From: Anaerolineales bacterium UBA2029 | GTDB taxonomy: Bacteria; Chloroflexota; Anaerolineae; Aggregatilineales; Aggregatilineaceae | Length of the DNA stretch: 14,754 nucleotides | NCBI GenBank assembly: GCA_002332795.1 | Contig: DDBP01000010.1 | Location: 1-14,754 of the forward strand | Reading direction: 5' to 3' | Part shown: piece after piece, positions 1-7,340 of the stretch | Numbering within the stretch: the first letter of the stretch is position 1 | Layout: every line of letters begins with the position of its first letter | The notes under the pieces: generated by a model | The model's input: the letters and a program-made list of their open reading frames with translations, nothing else | Databases searched by the model: none | What the model was told of the DNA's origin: nothing | Made by a program: the position numbers and the translations under genes

Positions 1-504
1 GTTGGCCAGCGCCCGCGCAATGGCCACGCGCTGCTGTTGCCCGCCCGATAGTTCCATGGGCCGGTGATGCAGGCGATCTCCCAGGCCCAGCAGTTCCAGC
101 AACTCGCGAGCGCGCTTCTCCGGATCGAACTTCGGGTAACGGGCAAACTGTATGGGCAGGGCCACATTCTCCAGAGCGGTCAGCGTCGGGATGAGGTTGA
201 AGAACTGAAACACGAAGCCGATCTTCTCATTGCGAACTTCGGTGAGCCGGCCCTCACTCATATAGGTGATGTCAATCCCGTCAATCTCAATGCGCCCGGC
301 TGTTGGCCGGTCCAGGCCACCAATGAGGCCCAACAGAGTGCTCTTGCCGCTGCCGGATGGCCCCACAATGCCCACCATCTCGTTAGCGTAGATATCCAGG
401 TCTATGCCGCGTAGCGCGCGCACCACCACACTGCCCAGGGTGAATTCCTTGGTCAACCCTTCAGTGTGCAGCACCACTCGGCGCGATCCATTCGATTGTG
501 TCAT
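1..504 (-). CDS. ABC transporter ATP-binding protein, MacB/LolD type (3' end cut by window edge)
   Basis: This gene starts with ATG at 504 and reads open to the window edge, giving the first 168 residues of a family usually about 220-250 long. The translation begins MTQSNGSRRVVLHTEGLTKE. It shows Walker A GPSGSGKST, a Q-loop in VFQFFNLIPTLTALENV and the ABC signature LSGGQQQR near residue 154. Walker B and the H-loop lie outside the window. The N-terminal strand followed by VRALRGIDLDI, and the wording FFNLIPTLTALENVALP, are typical of the MacB/LolD/FtsE branch. That branch powers lipoprotein release, peptide or antibiotic efflux, or FtsX-like permeases. From family knowledge, a FtsX/MacB-type permease gene would be expected further left. 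The substrate cannot be told from this part. It diverges from the transpeptidase gene, with a shared 194-nt intergenic region. Confidence 0.93.
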   Translation of the reverse strand, partial: MTQSNGSRRVVLHTEGLTKEFTLGSVVVRALRGIDLDIYANEMVGIVGPSGSGKSTLLGLIGGLDRPTAGRIEIDGIDITYMSEGRLTEVRNEKIGFVFQFFNLIPTLTALENVALPIQFARYPKFDPEKRARELLELLGLGDRLHHRPMELSGGQQQRVAIARALAN

Positions 505-557
505 CCGAACCTTTGCTCCCGCAGTCAGCACATCACAACACCGCCTGCCTCATGGCG

Positions 558-588
558 ATCTTAAGACAATTTGCGCCTTCTGCCACAA
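558..588 (-). promoter_or_regulatory. weak candidate promoter for the leftward ABC ATPase
   Basis: Read on the minus strand, TTGTGG (583-588) and TAAGAT (558-563) stand 19 nt apart, about 50 nt before the ATG at 504. The -35 match is poor and the spacer is long, so this is only the best candidate seen in the divergent region. Confidence 0.25.
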
Positions 589-631
589 ATACTGCTGACC
601 CACGTTTGCCTTACGCCTCTCTTGCCAGCCA

Positions 632-660
632 TTGACCCTCACCGCAAACGTTGCTATTCT
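632..660 (+). promoter_or_regulatory. sigma-70-like promoter of the L,D-transpeptidase gene
   Basis: TTGACC (632-637, 5 of 6 consensus bases) is followed after exactly 17 nt by TATTCT (655-660, 4 of 6). Transcription would start near 667 and leave a leader of about 32 nt before the ATG at 699. The possible TTG start at 651 lies inside this promoter, which supports 699 as the true start. Confidence 0.6.
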
Positions 661-698
661 CTTGTAGACACGTCCGCTTCAGTGAGTATTGGCCTGCC

Positions 699-1859
699 AT
701 GACCACAGCTAAACGATCGATTCTCGTCTTCATTGTCCTTGGTATCGTGTTTTTCGAGCTATCTGGCATCCACCACGCCCTGGCTTTCCCCGGCGATCGG
801 CGCGACGAGACCTGTTCCGAACGGATCGCCGCGGCCATTGCCGCCACGCCAGAGGGTGAGAAACCCGTCCTTCCCAAGGACTGTGTCGAGCACCCCGGCA
901 TGAGCGCCCTTGAGTTGCGCGCCGCCGAGGCCGAGATGCGCGCTCACCCCACACCAGACGTGGTTCAGGTGCCGTATCAGGAAGACATCGTCTGGTCACG
1001 CGCTTACCGCCGCATGGTGGGGCACGTCGTGATCTACGACGCGCCCAACGGCAACCCCATCGGTGAACTTGACGCCGGCTATAACTTTGTCACCGTCATT
1101 AACGAAAAGGATGGTTTCATCCAGGTCAATTACGGGCAGTGGGTGCCTGCCGAACATATCACCTGGGCCGATGTCTCCGAGTTCTCCGGCGTAGAGATCA
1201 CCACTCAGCCCAAGCGTCCCTTCGCCTGGATGCTGGCTGAGGCGCGCCCCAGCCGCTATCCCGGAGGCCCACAGGACAAATCCGCCGAGATCATCCCCCG
1301 CTACACGCTGATGAACATCTACGGTGTGGAGTATGTAGACGGTTGGGAATGGTATCTCGTCGGCCCCGATCAGTGGATACAGCAGATTCGCGTGGCCAAG
1401 GTGAAGGCCATCCCACGCCCTGAGGGCGTCGGGCCAGACGATCACTGGGTGGCCGTAGACCTGTACGAGCAGACGGCTGTTGCCTACGAAGGCGATCGCA
1501 TGGTGTTCGCCACGCTCATCTCCTCCGGCCTGCCACGTTGGAGCACCCGCGAGGGCCTGTTCCAGATTTACGAGCGTCACGAAGCCACCCGCATGAGCGG
1601 CGCGTCGGGACAGCCGGATTTCTACTTCATCGAGGAAGTCCCCTACGTCATGTATTTCGATGGCGACATCGCCCTGCATGGTACCTACTGGCACGACCGC
1701 TTCGGCTACCGCCAGAGTCACGGTTGCGTCAACCTGTCTATCATGGACGCCTGGTGGCTGTACCAGTGGACCAGTCCGGAGCCTTACCAAAACGCCTGGG
1801 TGTACGTCTACAGCAGCGGCACGTACCGCAGCGATCTGCCAGCCTGGGCACGACGATAA
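699..1859 (+). CDS. secreted L,D-transpeptidase with SH3-like domains (YkuD family)
   Basis: This 386-residue protein probably forms or remodels 3-3 cross-links, or attaches proteins to peptidoglycan, outside the cytoplasmic membrane. Residues 5-29 form a signal peptide: a KR pair, a hydrophobic core and an ALA-type cleavage site before Phe30. Residues about 105-155 and 174-235 look like two bacterial SH3-like modules (for example PNGNPIGELDAGYNF and GWEWYLVGPDQWI). The YkuD catalytic domain follows from about 248. It has the family motif HG at 327-328 and SHGCVN at 340-345, so Cys343 is the predicted nucleophile and His341 its partner. The ATG at 699 is chosen because the longer reading begins with TTG inside the promoter. 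No strong ribosome site is visible. It is monocistronic, with its own promoter and terminator. Family assignment is firm; the exact peptidoglycan role is inferred. Confidence 0.93.
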   Translation: MTTAKRSILVFIVLGIVFFELSGIHHALAFPGDRRDETCSERIAAAIAATPEGEKPVLPKDCVEHPGMSALELRAAEAEMRAHPTPDVVQVPYQEDIVWSRAYRRMVGHVVIYDAPNGNPIGELDAGYNFVTVINEKDGFIQVNYGQWVPAEHITWADVSEFSGVEITTQPKRPFAWMLAEARPSRYPGGPQDKSAEIIPRYTLMNIYGVEYVDGWEWYLVGPDQWIQQIRVAKVKAIPRPEGVGPDDHWVAVDLYEQTAVAYEGDRMVFATLISSGLPRWSTREGLFQIYERHEATRMSGASGQPDFYFIEEVPYVMYFDGDIALHGTYWHDRFGYRQSHGCVNLSIMDAWWLYQWTSPEPYQNAWVYVYSSGTYRSDLPAWARR

Positions 1860-1891
1860 TCGTCCGACCGGGTTGGGTAGGACAGAACAGG

Positions 1892-1923
1892 ACGGAGCGT
1901 CCCGCTGACGCTCCGTTTTTCTT
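1892..1923 (+). terminator. intrinsic terminator after the L,D-transpeptidase gene
   Basis: A perfect 10-bp stem (1892-1901 with 1907-1916, ACGGAGCGTC/GACGCTCCGT) closes a 5-nt loop. The run TTTTT then CTTTT follows at once. It sits 33 nt past the stop codon and separates this gene from the next one. Confidence 0.9.
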
Positions 1924-1945
1924 TTCCTCGCGGCCCGGCTATGAT
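1917..1945 (+). promoter_or_regulatory. weak candidate promoter for the FecR-like gene
   Basis: TATGAT at 1940-1945 resembles a -10 box (5 of 6). The sequence 17 nt upstream (TTTTCT, 1917-1922) is a poor -35 and belongs to the terminator T-tract. It is offered because the gene at 1988 follows a strong terminator and should need its own promoter. Confidence 0.22.
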
Positions 1946-1987
1946 CCGTACGCAGGCCGATCCCACGCTGCAGGGACTCGCTGTCTT

Positions 1988-2554
1988 ATGGAGCACAGAC
2001 GCCGGGCCATCTTGACTGCCATCACCCTGGTGAGCGCGGTAACCGCGTTGACCGTGGGCATGGCCATACTGGTACCCTTTCCGGTGCAGATCACTGGTTC
2101 TCTGGTCGCCTTCAGCGGCGCTGTTGAGCATGTTCCGCCAGACCAGCTCTCTCGCCCTCTTCAGCCCGAATCCGACATCCCACTGATCCTGGAAGCTGGC
2201 GCGCGCATCGTTCTCTCAGAAGGCGCTTCCGCCACACTTGCCTTTGCTGCGAGTCAGGGGCGCGTCGTCATCAACGGCCCGGCTACATTGGTTCTGGTCT
2301 CGTATACGCGCAGGGCCACTCTGCCGGGACATCTCTTTGTCTGGCAGCGCTTTCCCCGTCGCTTTGAACTGACGCTCGAACAGAGTGGCGGCACCGCCAG
2401 CTACGTATTTGATCCCGATCTGTTCGACGCTGGCCTTCTCGAACTCACCGTTCGGCTGCCTGATACAACTTTCGCCCCCCAACAATCGTGCTGGTCTATC
2501 GTGTTCAATGACCAGGAAGTGCCCTCCGTGCGCGAATACCCTTGCCCGCCCTGA
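1988..2554 (+). CDS. membrane-anchored protein with a FecR-like stretch (hypothetical)
   Basis: The product is 188 residues. It starts with MEHRRR, followed by one hydrophobic segment (about 8-31) that would anchor it with the rest outside the cytoplasm. Residues about 35-110 hold the pattern ITGSLVAFSGAVEHV, then LEAGARIVLSEGASATLAFA and GRVVINGPATLVLVSY. This resembles FecR-type domains, where a value-like strand is followed by a run on 'thresholds' of Ser/Gly/Ala and a G-P-x-T turn. The match is by eye and not certain. Cys168 and Cys186 near the C terminus could form a disulfide. The ATG at 1988 is chosen because upstream in-frame sequence runs through the preceding terminator; GGGA lies 11-14 nt ahead as a weak ribosome site. 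No ECF sigma factor or TonB receptor is nearby, so classical FecR signalling is not supported. The real function is unknown. Confidence 0.72.
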   Translation: MEHRRRAILTAITLVSAVTALTVGMAILVPFPVQITGSLVAFSGAVEHVPPDQLSRPLQPESDIPLILEAGARIVLSEGASATLAFAASQGRVVINGPATLVLVSYTRRATLPGHLFVWQRFPRRFELTLEQSGGTASYVFDPDLFDAGLLELTVRLPDTTFAPQQSCWSIVFNDQEVPSVREYPCPP

Positions 2555-2581
2555 GGTTCTAACCCTTCACAGGGCGCTTTT
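2547..2581 (+). terminator. candidate terminator between the converging genes
   Basis: CGCCCTG (2547-2553) pairs perfectly with CAGGGCG (2570-2576) across a 16-nt loop that can fold a small inner GGT/ACC stem. CTTTT follows at 2577-2581. It would stop rightward transcription from the FecR-like gene. The hairpin covers that gene's last bases and the end of the converging kinase gene. There is no T-run on the other side, so it would not serve the leftward operon well. Confidence 0.45.
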
Positions 2582-4883
2582 CGGCCAGAGGCAACCAGAA
2601 GCCAAACGTACTCCCCTTGCCGGGCGTGCTGCTGAACCACACCTGCCCCCCGTGCCGCTCGACCACCGTCTTCACCAGGCTCAATCCCAGGCCCGTGCCG
2701 CCGATATGCTCTGTACCAGGCTCGCGCGCCCGGTAAAAGCGCTCGAAGATACGTGCCTGCCTTTCTGGAGAAATGCCATAGCCATCATCCGTCACCTGGA
2801 AGGCCACCCGATCGCCTTCCTCAAGCCCGGCTGACACGTCAATGTGTCCGCCCTGGGGAGTGTACTTGATGGCGTTGCTCACCAAATTAGCCACCGCCTG
2901 TCGCAGTTGCGTCGTGCTGCCGTGCACAGGCAATGTCCCCGCCTCGTGCACCAGCCGCAGCGTTTGTTGTTTGAGGGCTGCGCTCGCTTGCTGACTTTCC
3001 ACTACCTCAATCACCAGACCGCCGAAATCGAAGGTCTCCCACTCCGCCTGACGCTCGCTCTCGATCCGCTCCAGGGTCAGCAAGTCCTCCAGCAGAGTTT
3101 TCATGATCTCCGCACTCGCCCTCAGATTCTGCAGGTACATCTGTTGCGTCGGCGTCAGGCATCCCAGTTCGTCCAGGCTCATGGCCAGCAGTTCGGCGTA
3201 GCCCATCACGTTATTGAGCGGGTTGCGCAGATCATGCGAAGCCATCCGGATCATTTCGGACTTGAGCGTCTCCAGCTCTTTGATCTCGCTGAACAGCAGT
3301 GACTGACGCAGTGCAATGGCCGCCTGGCTGGCCAGCGCCTCGGCCTTGTAGACTTCGTTCGCTGTGAAGACGCGGTCGTAGCGCCCTTCGATCACTGCGG
3401 CAACGCCCATCAGCTCGTCCTGCGCCACCAGCGGCACCAGTACCATGGCATGAATGCGATCCTCGATTAGATGCGAACGATCGAGAGTCGAAAGCGAGAG
3501 ATCAGCCGCCCGCAAAGCCAGCGAGTGCTGCTGTTCCACCACGGTCTGGAAGGCTGGATACAGGGCGAGCGGGATCGCATGTTTGAGCGGGGGCAACACC
3601 TCCTGTCCCTCCAGGTCGGCCCCGGCTCGATGTACCGCCAACACCTGAACTTCGTGTGTTTCCGGTTTGTAATCAAAAATTACGGAACTCGAACATTCCA
3701 GCGTCTCGGTCATGGCTCGCGCGATGCGCCGCAGTACCTCGTCTCGATTCAAAGTCGAGGTGATCGCCCGGCTCGCGTTGTACAGCGCCGCCATGTCATT
3801 CGCCAGTTGTTCCGTGCGCCGATACAGCCGCGCGTTGTCCAGCGCCACCGCCGCCCGCCGCCCCAGCCGTTCCAGGAAGCCCACTACCTCGCCGCCAAAT
3901 TCAATGTCGTGCACCGACGCCAGGGTGATCACCCCCAGCGCCTGTCCCCGCATAGAGAGCGGCACAGACACATGCGTCCTGGCGTTGGGAATGAACGGCA
4001 AACGATCCTCTTCCGTCGTCACCCGATGCACTACCTGAGTCTGTCCAGTACGGGCTGCCCGGCCAATCACCCCTTCCGACAGCGGCAAGGGGTTGTGAGC
4101 ATCGTAGGGGAACGCCTGCCTGTCCACATATCCCATGACAATGTATGGGGCCAGACCGGTGCGATCGTCGGTGATCAACATCAGCAGCCCCGTGTCCGCC
4201 CCAGTCCGCCGCAAAGCCCAGTCCATCGTCAGCCGCATGACGTGATCAAGGTTGAGGTGCGCGCTCAATTCGCGATCCGCGCGGTGTATCATGGAGAGTT
4301 CCTCAACTTGTTCGGCCAGTTCCTCCGCCGAACGCGAAACTTCCTGCAGCAACCGCGCATTCTCGACGATGTAGGCAGTCTGCGCTGCCAGAATATCCAG
4401 GGGACGCAGCTCTTCCCACGACGGCCTCCGCCCATGAGCCGGATCGTCCACCCGGATAACTCCTACCAGCGTCCCCCGGCCCACTTTGAGAGGCGCAAAC
4501 ACCACATCCTCCGACTGCCAGGTGTCGCTGACGCCTCCTCGCTGTGGGACAAAATACACTCCTCCCCGGCGATAGGGTTCCAGGTGCCCCTCTTGCAGGG
4601 CTGTCCATAGCTCTGGCGGCAGTATGGCCGTGTCACTGGCGTCGCGGATCGTCTCCCCGTTGATCATTGTCATACGTTCGTGAGACTCATCGTCCGTCAG
4701 GGTCAGCATCACCTGCCGCCATCCCAGAGAATGCAGCGCCTGACTGACCGCGCTCAGGTTCTTGTTCAGGTCAGGCTCGGCCAGCATCTGCCGGATCGTG
4801 ACCTGGACCAGTTCCAGGCGCTCCTGCTCAGCACGCAGTGCCGCCGCCAGTTCTTCCAATGCAGTGAACCGCTCATCGGCCAT
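2559..4883 (-). CDS. soluble sensor histidine kinase with three GAF domains
   Basis: This 774-residue kinase should autophosphorylate on His and pass phosphate to a response regulator that is not in this window. An N-terminal coiled helix is followed by three GAF-like domains at about 24-178, 206-355 and 375-530. Each ends in the usual helix (for example AAQTAYIVENARLLQEV and LGRRAAVALDNARLY). The HisKA domain (about 541-607) carries SHDLRNPLNNV with phospho-acceptor His550. The HATPase domain (about 655-768) has the N-box NLVSNAIKYTP (Asn670), the G1 box DDGYGI (Asp699), the F-box RIFERFY and the G2 box GGTGLGLS (728-735). No membrane segment is seen, so it is cytoplasmic and probably senses a small ligand, a redox signal or light. 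The GAF ligand cannot be read from the sequence. It is last in the four-gene operon, 14 nt after yjbQ. A clear GGGAGGG ribosome site precedes the ATG. Confidence 0.95.
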   Translation of the reverse strand: MADERFTALEELAAALRAEQERLELVQVTIRQMLAEPDLNKNLSAVSQALHSLGWRQVMLTLTDDESHERMTMINGETIRDASDTAILPPELWTALQEGHLEPYRRGGVYFVPQRGGVSDTWQSEDVVFAPLKVGRGTLVGVIRVDDPAHGRRPSWEELRPLDILAAQTAYIVENARLLQEVSRSAEELAEQVEELSMIHRADRELSAHLNLDHVMRLTMDWALRRTGADTGLLMLITDDRTGLAPYIVMGYVDRQAFPYDAHNPLPLSEGVIGRAARTGQTQVVHRVTTEEDRLPFIPNARTHVSVPLSMRGQALGVITLASVHDIEFGGEVVGFLERLGRRAAVALDNARLYRRTEQLANDMAALYNASRAITSTLNRDEVLRRIARAMTETLECSSSVIFDYKPETHEVQVLAVHRAGADLEGQEVLPPLKHAIPLALYPAFQTVVEQQHSLALRAADLSLSTLDRSHLIEDRIHAMVLVPLVAQDELMGVAAVIEGRYDRVFTANEVYKAEALASQAAIALRQSLLFSEIKELETLKSEMIRMASHDLRNPLNNVMGYAELLAMSLDELGCLTPTQQMYLQNLRASAEIMKTLLEDLLTLERIESERQAEWETFDFGGLVIEVVESQQASAALKQQTLRLVHEAGTLPVHGSTTQLRQAVANLVSNAIKYTPQGGHIDVSAGLEEGDRVAFQVTDDGYGISPERQARIFERFYRAREPGTEHIGGTGLGLSLVKTVVERHGGQVWFSSTPGKGSTFGFWLPLAEKRPVKG

Positions 4884-4897
4884 GAGACCCTCCCGGC

Positions 4898-5317
4898 CTA
4901 TGCCTCTCCGATCATCTGCACGATCAGCCGACGCTGCCGTGATCTGACATCGAAATCCACAAACACGATCTGTTGCCAGGTGCCCAGCGCCAACCGGCCC
5001 GCCACAAAGGGCACAGTCAGCGATGGCCCCAGCAGGGCTGCTCGCACGTGGCTGTGACCGTTGTTGTCGCCCCAGCGGTAGTTATGTAGATATTCCTGGT
5101 CAGATGGGGCAATCTGATCGAACAGGCGCTGAAAATCGCGCACCGCGCCACTTTCATACTCTATCGTCGTCACGGCGCTGGTGGCGCTGGGACAGAAGAC
5201 GGTGACAATTCCATCTCGCAGTCCGCTGTCCTGCACGACTGATTGCACCGCCTCGGTAATGTTCAGCACCTGACCGTTGCCAGTTGTCTTCAGCACGATT
5301 TCCCCTGTTCTAACCAC
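4898..5317 (-). CDS. yjbQ: YjbQ/UPF0047 family protein
   Basis: The 139-residue length is normal for this family (TIGR00149, annotated as secondary thiamine-phosphate synthase). Typical features are PSATSAVTTIEYESG (43-57), the signature GDNNGHSHVRAALLG (83-97, with His88 and His90 as likely metal or active-site residues), and GRLALGTWQQIVFVDFD (107-123). From family knowledge, the thiamine-phosphate synthase activity is weak and was shown by complementation, so the physiological role is unsettled. Translation starts at GTG 5317, because GGGAGGGGG stands just before it and no other start fits. The gene overlaps the glycosyltransferase stop by 8 nt, which implies coupled translation. No thiamine genes or TPP riboswitch are nearby, so the context does not support a thiamine role. 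Confidence 0.93.
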   Translation of the reverse strand: MVRTGEIVLKTTGNGQVLNITEAVQSVVQDSGLRDGIVTVFCPSATSAVTTIEYESGAVRDFQRLFDQIAPSDQEYLHNYRWGDNNGHSHVRAALLGPSLTVPFVAGRLALGTWQQIVFVDFDVRSRQRRLIVQMIGEA

Positions 5318-7340
5318 TTTCCCCCTCCCAGGGCGGAATATCTACCAGGTAAATGTAGATGAGCGGAGACCCATCACGCGGATTGCGATACTCCTGGAGC
5401 GTCCCCGCCGGAAAATACACCGCCAGGGGCGACAACACTTCTTCCAGGCGCTGCGGTGCGATGACAAAGGCGGTCGGCCCCGGCTGCAACACCTCGCGCC
5501 AGGCATATAGCTCTTCCTCATACTCCTCGCCGGCATTTTCAGGAGTCAAATAGCGCAGCAGGCTTGTCGAGTCCATGTCCAGTTCGAGTGACGAAAAGCG
5601 CCAGACCGCATAGCGCCCCTCGAAGCTGTCCAGGATAGTCACCACATCATTGAGCTGACGAGTTCGTTCTCCATAGAGAATCTTCGGCGTCTTGGGCAGG
5701 TAGCCGTAGCTGAAGACAAGTTGATTGGCCACGGCCAGGGCCAGCGCCAGGCCCACTGGAGCGACGAAGCGCCAGCCCCTCAGGTGAGCCGCATGCGGTG
5801 CACCGCGCCACCGGGCCACGCTGCCAATCAATCGTTCCGCGACCCACGTCAGGCCCACCGCGGCAATGACCGCTGCCGTAGGTAGTGCATTGATGTAACG
5901 CGGGAAATGGGGCGGATCGACCAGCATCGCCCCGCCTAGTAATGCCGTGCCGATGATCCAACCGATCAGCGTGCCCGATCGAGGCTCGCGCCAGCGGCTG
6001 AACAGCACCGCCAGCCCCACCAGGAATGGCACGCCTGTGTACCAGCTCAGAAGCGGCCCATAGCGCCCAAAGACATCGCTCTCGTCTTCGAATTGCACAT
6101 AGGCCAGCAACGAGTGTTGCAGTTGATAGATCAGATAATCTTTCAGTTCTCCGCGGTCAACGGCCCGCTGCAGGTCTCCGGTCTGCCAGATTCCTACATG
6201 CTCCAGCCGCGGATTGAAGCCGCGTCCGCGCTCAATCGCCGCGTACAGGCCAGGAAACACCACGACAGCCGTCATGACGATCAGCACCAGCATCGCGCCC
6301 CGGCGCTGCCACCACCTGCGCCAGTCATAGAGGGCATAGAGCGCCAGAGTGCCCGCCACGATGAACGGCGCGATGCGCCCGGCAAAGTAGAAGTACTGCG
6401 TCAACCCCAGGCACACCCCCGCCAGCGCCGCTTCGACCCTGTCATTGTGATGCAGAGCGCCCACCGTCAGCCCGACCGCCAGCGCCAGGAAAAGCGTATC
6501 GCCAACCATGTCCATCGAAATGCGGCTGAAGAAGACGTGCACCGGCAGGGTGGTCAGTAGCAGCGCGGCACACCATCCCACCCGCGCATCGAACAGCCGT
6601 CGTCCCAGCAGGTACGTCACAGGGACCGTCAACGCGCCCAGCACCGCCCAGGGCAAACGCGACGCTGCTACCGTCTGCCCCAGCAGATGAATGCTCACCG
6701 CGATCAGCGTATGTACGATACGCGGATGGTGCCAGAATCCCATACGGAAAGGGTTATAGGCCCATCCGCGGTCATCTTTGAGATGCACAGCCTCCTCGGC
6801 AAACTGCGCATCGTCGCCCGACATGATGTATGGCACAGTTTCCAGGCTGATGATCCGAATGGCCAGTGCGATCAGCAGCAGCCCGCCGATTGCCAGCCAG
6901 GTGCGCCGCTCCTTCCGCCAGCTATCAGCCAGACGTTGCTTCCAGCGCTGCCAGTCCTCGGCAGAGACCAGACCGGCGATCACCAGGCCAATCCCCAGCA
7001 CCCACAATCCCAGAATCTGCCAGACGAGCAGGTCTTCCTCGACCGCGCGCACGCCTGTGTAGAGGCATACCGCCACCCCCAGCGCGCTGATCAGCGCCTG
7101 CCGCCGAGTCCACCGCAACGCTCGCGGGCTGTCTGGCATCGGCGACGAATGGACGAGCACGGGCGTTGGCTGTCTGGCCGCGAGCACCAGCAAGAGCAAG
7201 CCGCCCAGGGCGAACATGCCCCCTGGATACACGGTATTTTTGTGTTCAGTCCACAGCCATTGGGCGCACACCAGCAAGCTGATGCCCAGCAGCATCGTCC
7301 ACGGCAAGGCCCGAACTGCTCGCCTTATCGTGTGTGCCAT
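5310..7340 (-). CDS. GT-C fold membrane glycosyltransferase, GT39/ArnT/PMT-like
   Basis: The product is a 676-residue polytopic membrane protein with about 12-14 hydrophobic segments between residues 13 and 543, and a hydrophilic C-terminal domain (about 545-676). The first large external loop has GDDAQFAEEAV with the acidic pair Asp176/Asp177. In this superfamily such a pair in that loop is catalytic or metal-binding, and it transfers sugars from polyprenyl-phosphate donors. The conserved run ASRLPWAVLGALTVPVTYLLGRRLF then DARVGWCAALLLTTLPVHVFFSR is typical of the ArnT/PMT-like family. Acceptor and sugar are unknown; protein O-glycosylation or glycolipid decoration are both possible. The start codon ATG at 7340 has GTGAGG 10-15 nt upstream and lies inside the end of the preceding dehydrogenase gene (16-nt overlap). 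It is the second gene of the four-gene operon. Confidence 0.88.
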   Translation of the reverse strand: MAHTIRRAVRALPWTMLLGISLLVCAQWLWTEHKNTVYPGGMFALGGLLLLVLAARQPTPVLVHSSPMPDSPRALRWTRRQALISALGVAVCLYTGVRAVEEDLLVWQILGLWVLGIGLVIAGLVSAEDWQRWKQRLADSWRKERRTWLAIGGLLLIALAIRIISLETVPYIMSGDDAQFAEEAVHLKDDRGWAYNPFRMGFWHHPRIVHTLIAVSIHLLGQTVAASRLPWAVLGALTVPVTYLLGRRLFDARVGWCAALLLTTLPVHVFFSRISMDMVGDTLFLALAVGLTVGALHHNDRVEAALAGVCLGLTQYFYFAGRIAPFIVAGTLALYALYDWRRWWQRRGAMLVLIVMTAVVVFPGLYAAIERGRGFNPRLEHVGIWQTGDLQRAVDRGELKDYLIYQLQHSLLAYVQFEDESDVFGRYGPLLSWYTGVPFLVGLAVLFSRWREPRSGTLIGWIIGTALLGGAMLVDPPHFPRYINALPTAAVIAAVGLTWVAERLIGSVARWRGAPHAAHLRGWRFVAPVGLALALAVANQLVFSYGYLPKTPKILYGERTRQLNDVVTILDSFEGRYAVWRFSSLELDMDSTSLLRYLTPENAGEEYEEELYAWREVLQPGPTAFVIAPQRLEEVLSPLAVYFPAGTLQEYRNPRDGSPLIYIYLVDIPPWEGESG

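Noticed and set aside
1538..2554. A long frame that would fuse the end of the transpeptidase region to the FecR-like protein
   Set aside because: The first 150 codons are out of frame with the transpeptidase and cross its intrinsic terminator. Only the part from ATG 1988 looks like a protein.
3471..4610. A 379-codon plus-strand frame opposite the histidine kinase
   Set aside because: It has no recognisable motif, no ribosome site and biased composition, and it lies wholly inside the kinase gene.
4898..5317. YjbQ as evidence for a thiamine operon
   Set aside because: No thiamine gene or TPP riboswitch is in the window, and the family's thiamine activity is not an established main role.
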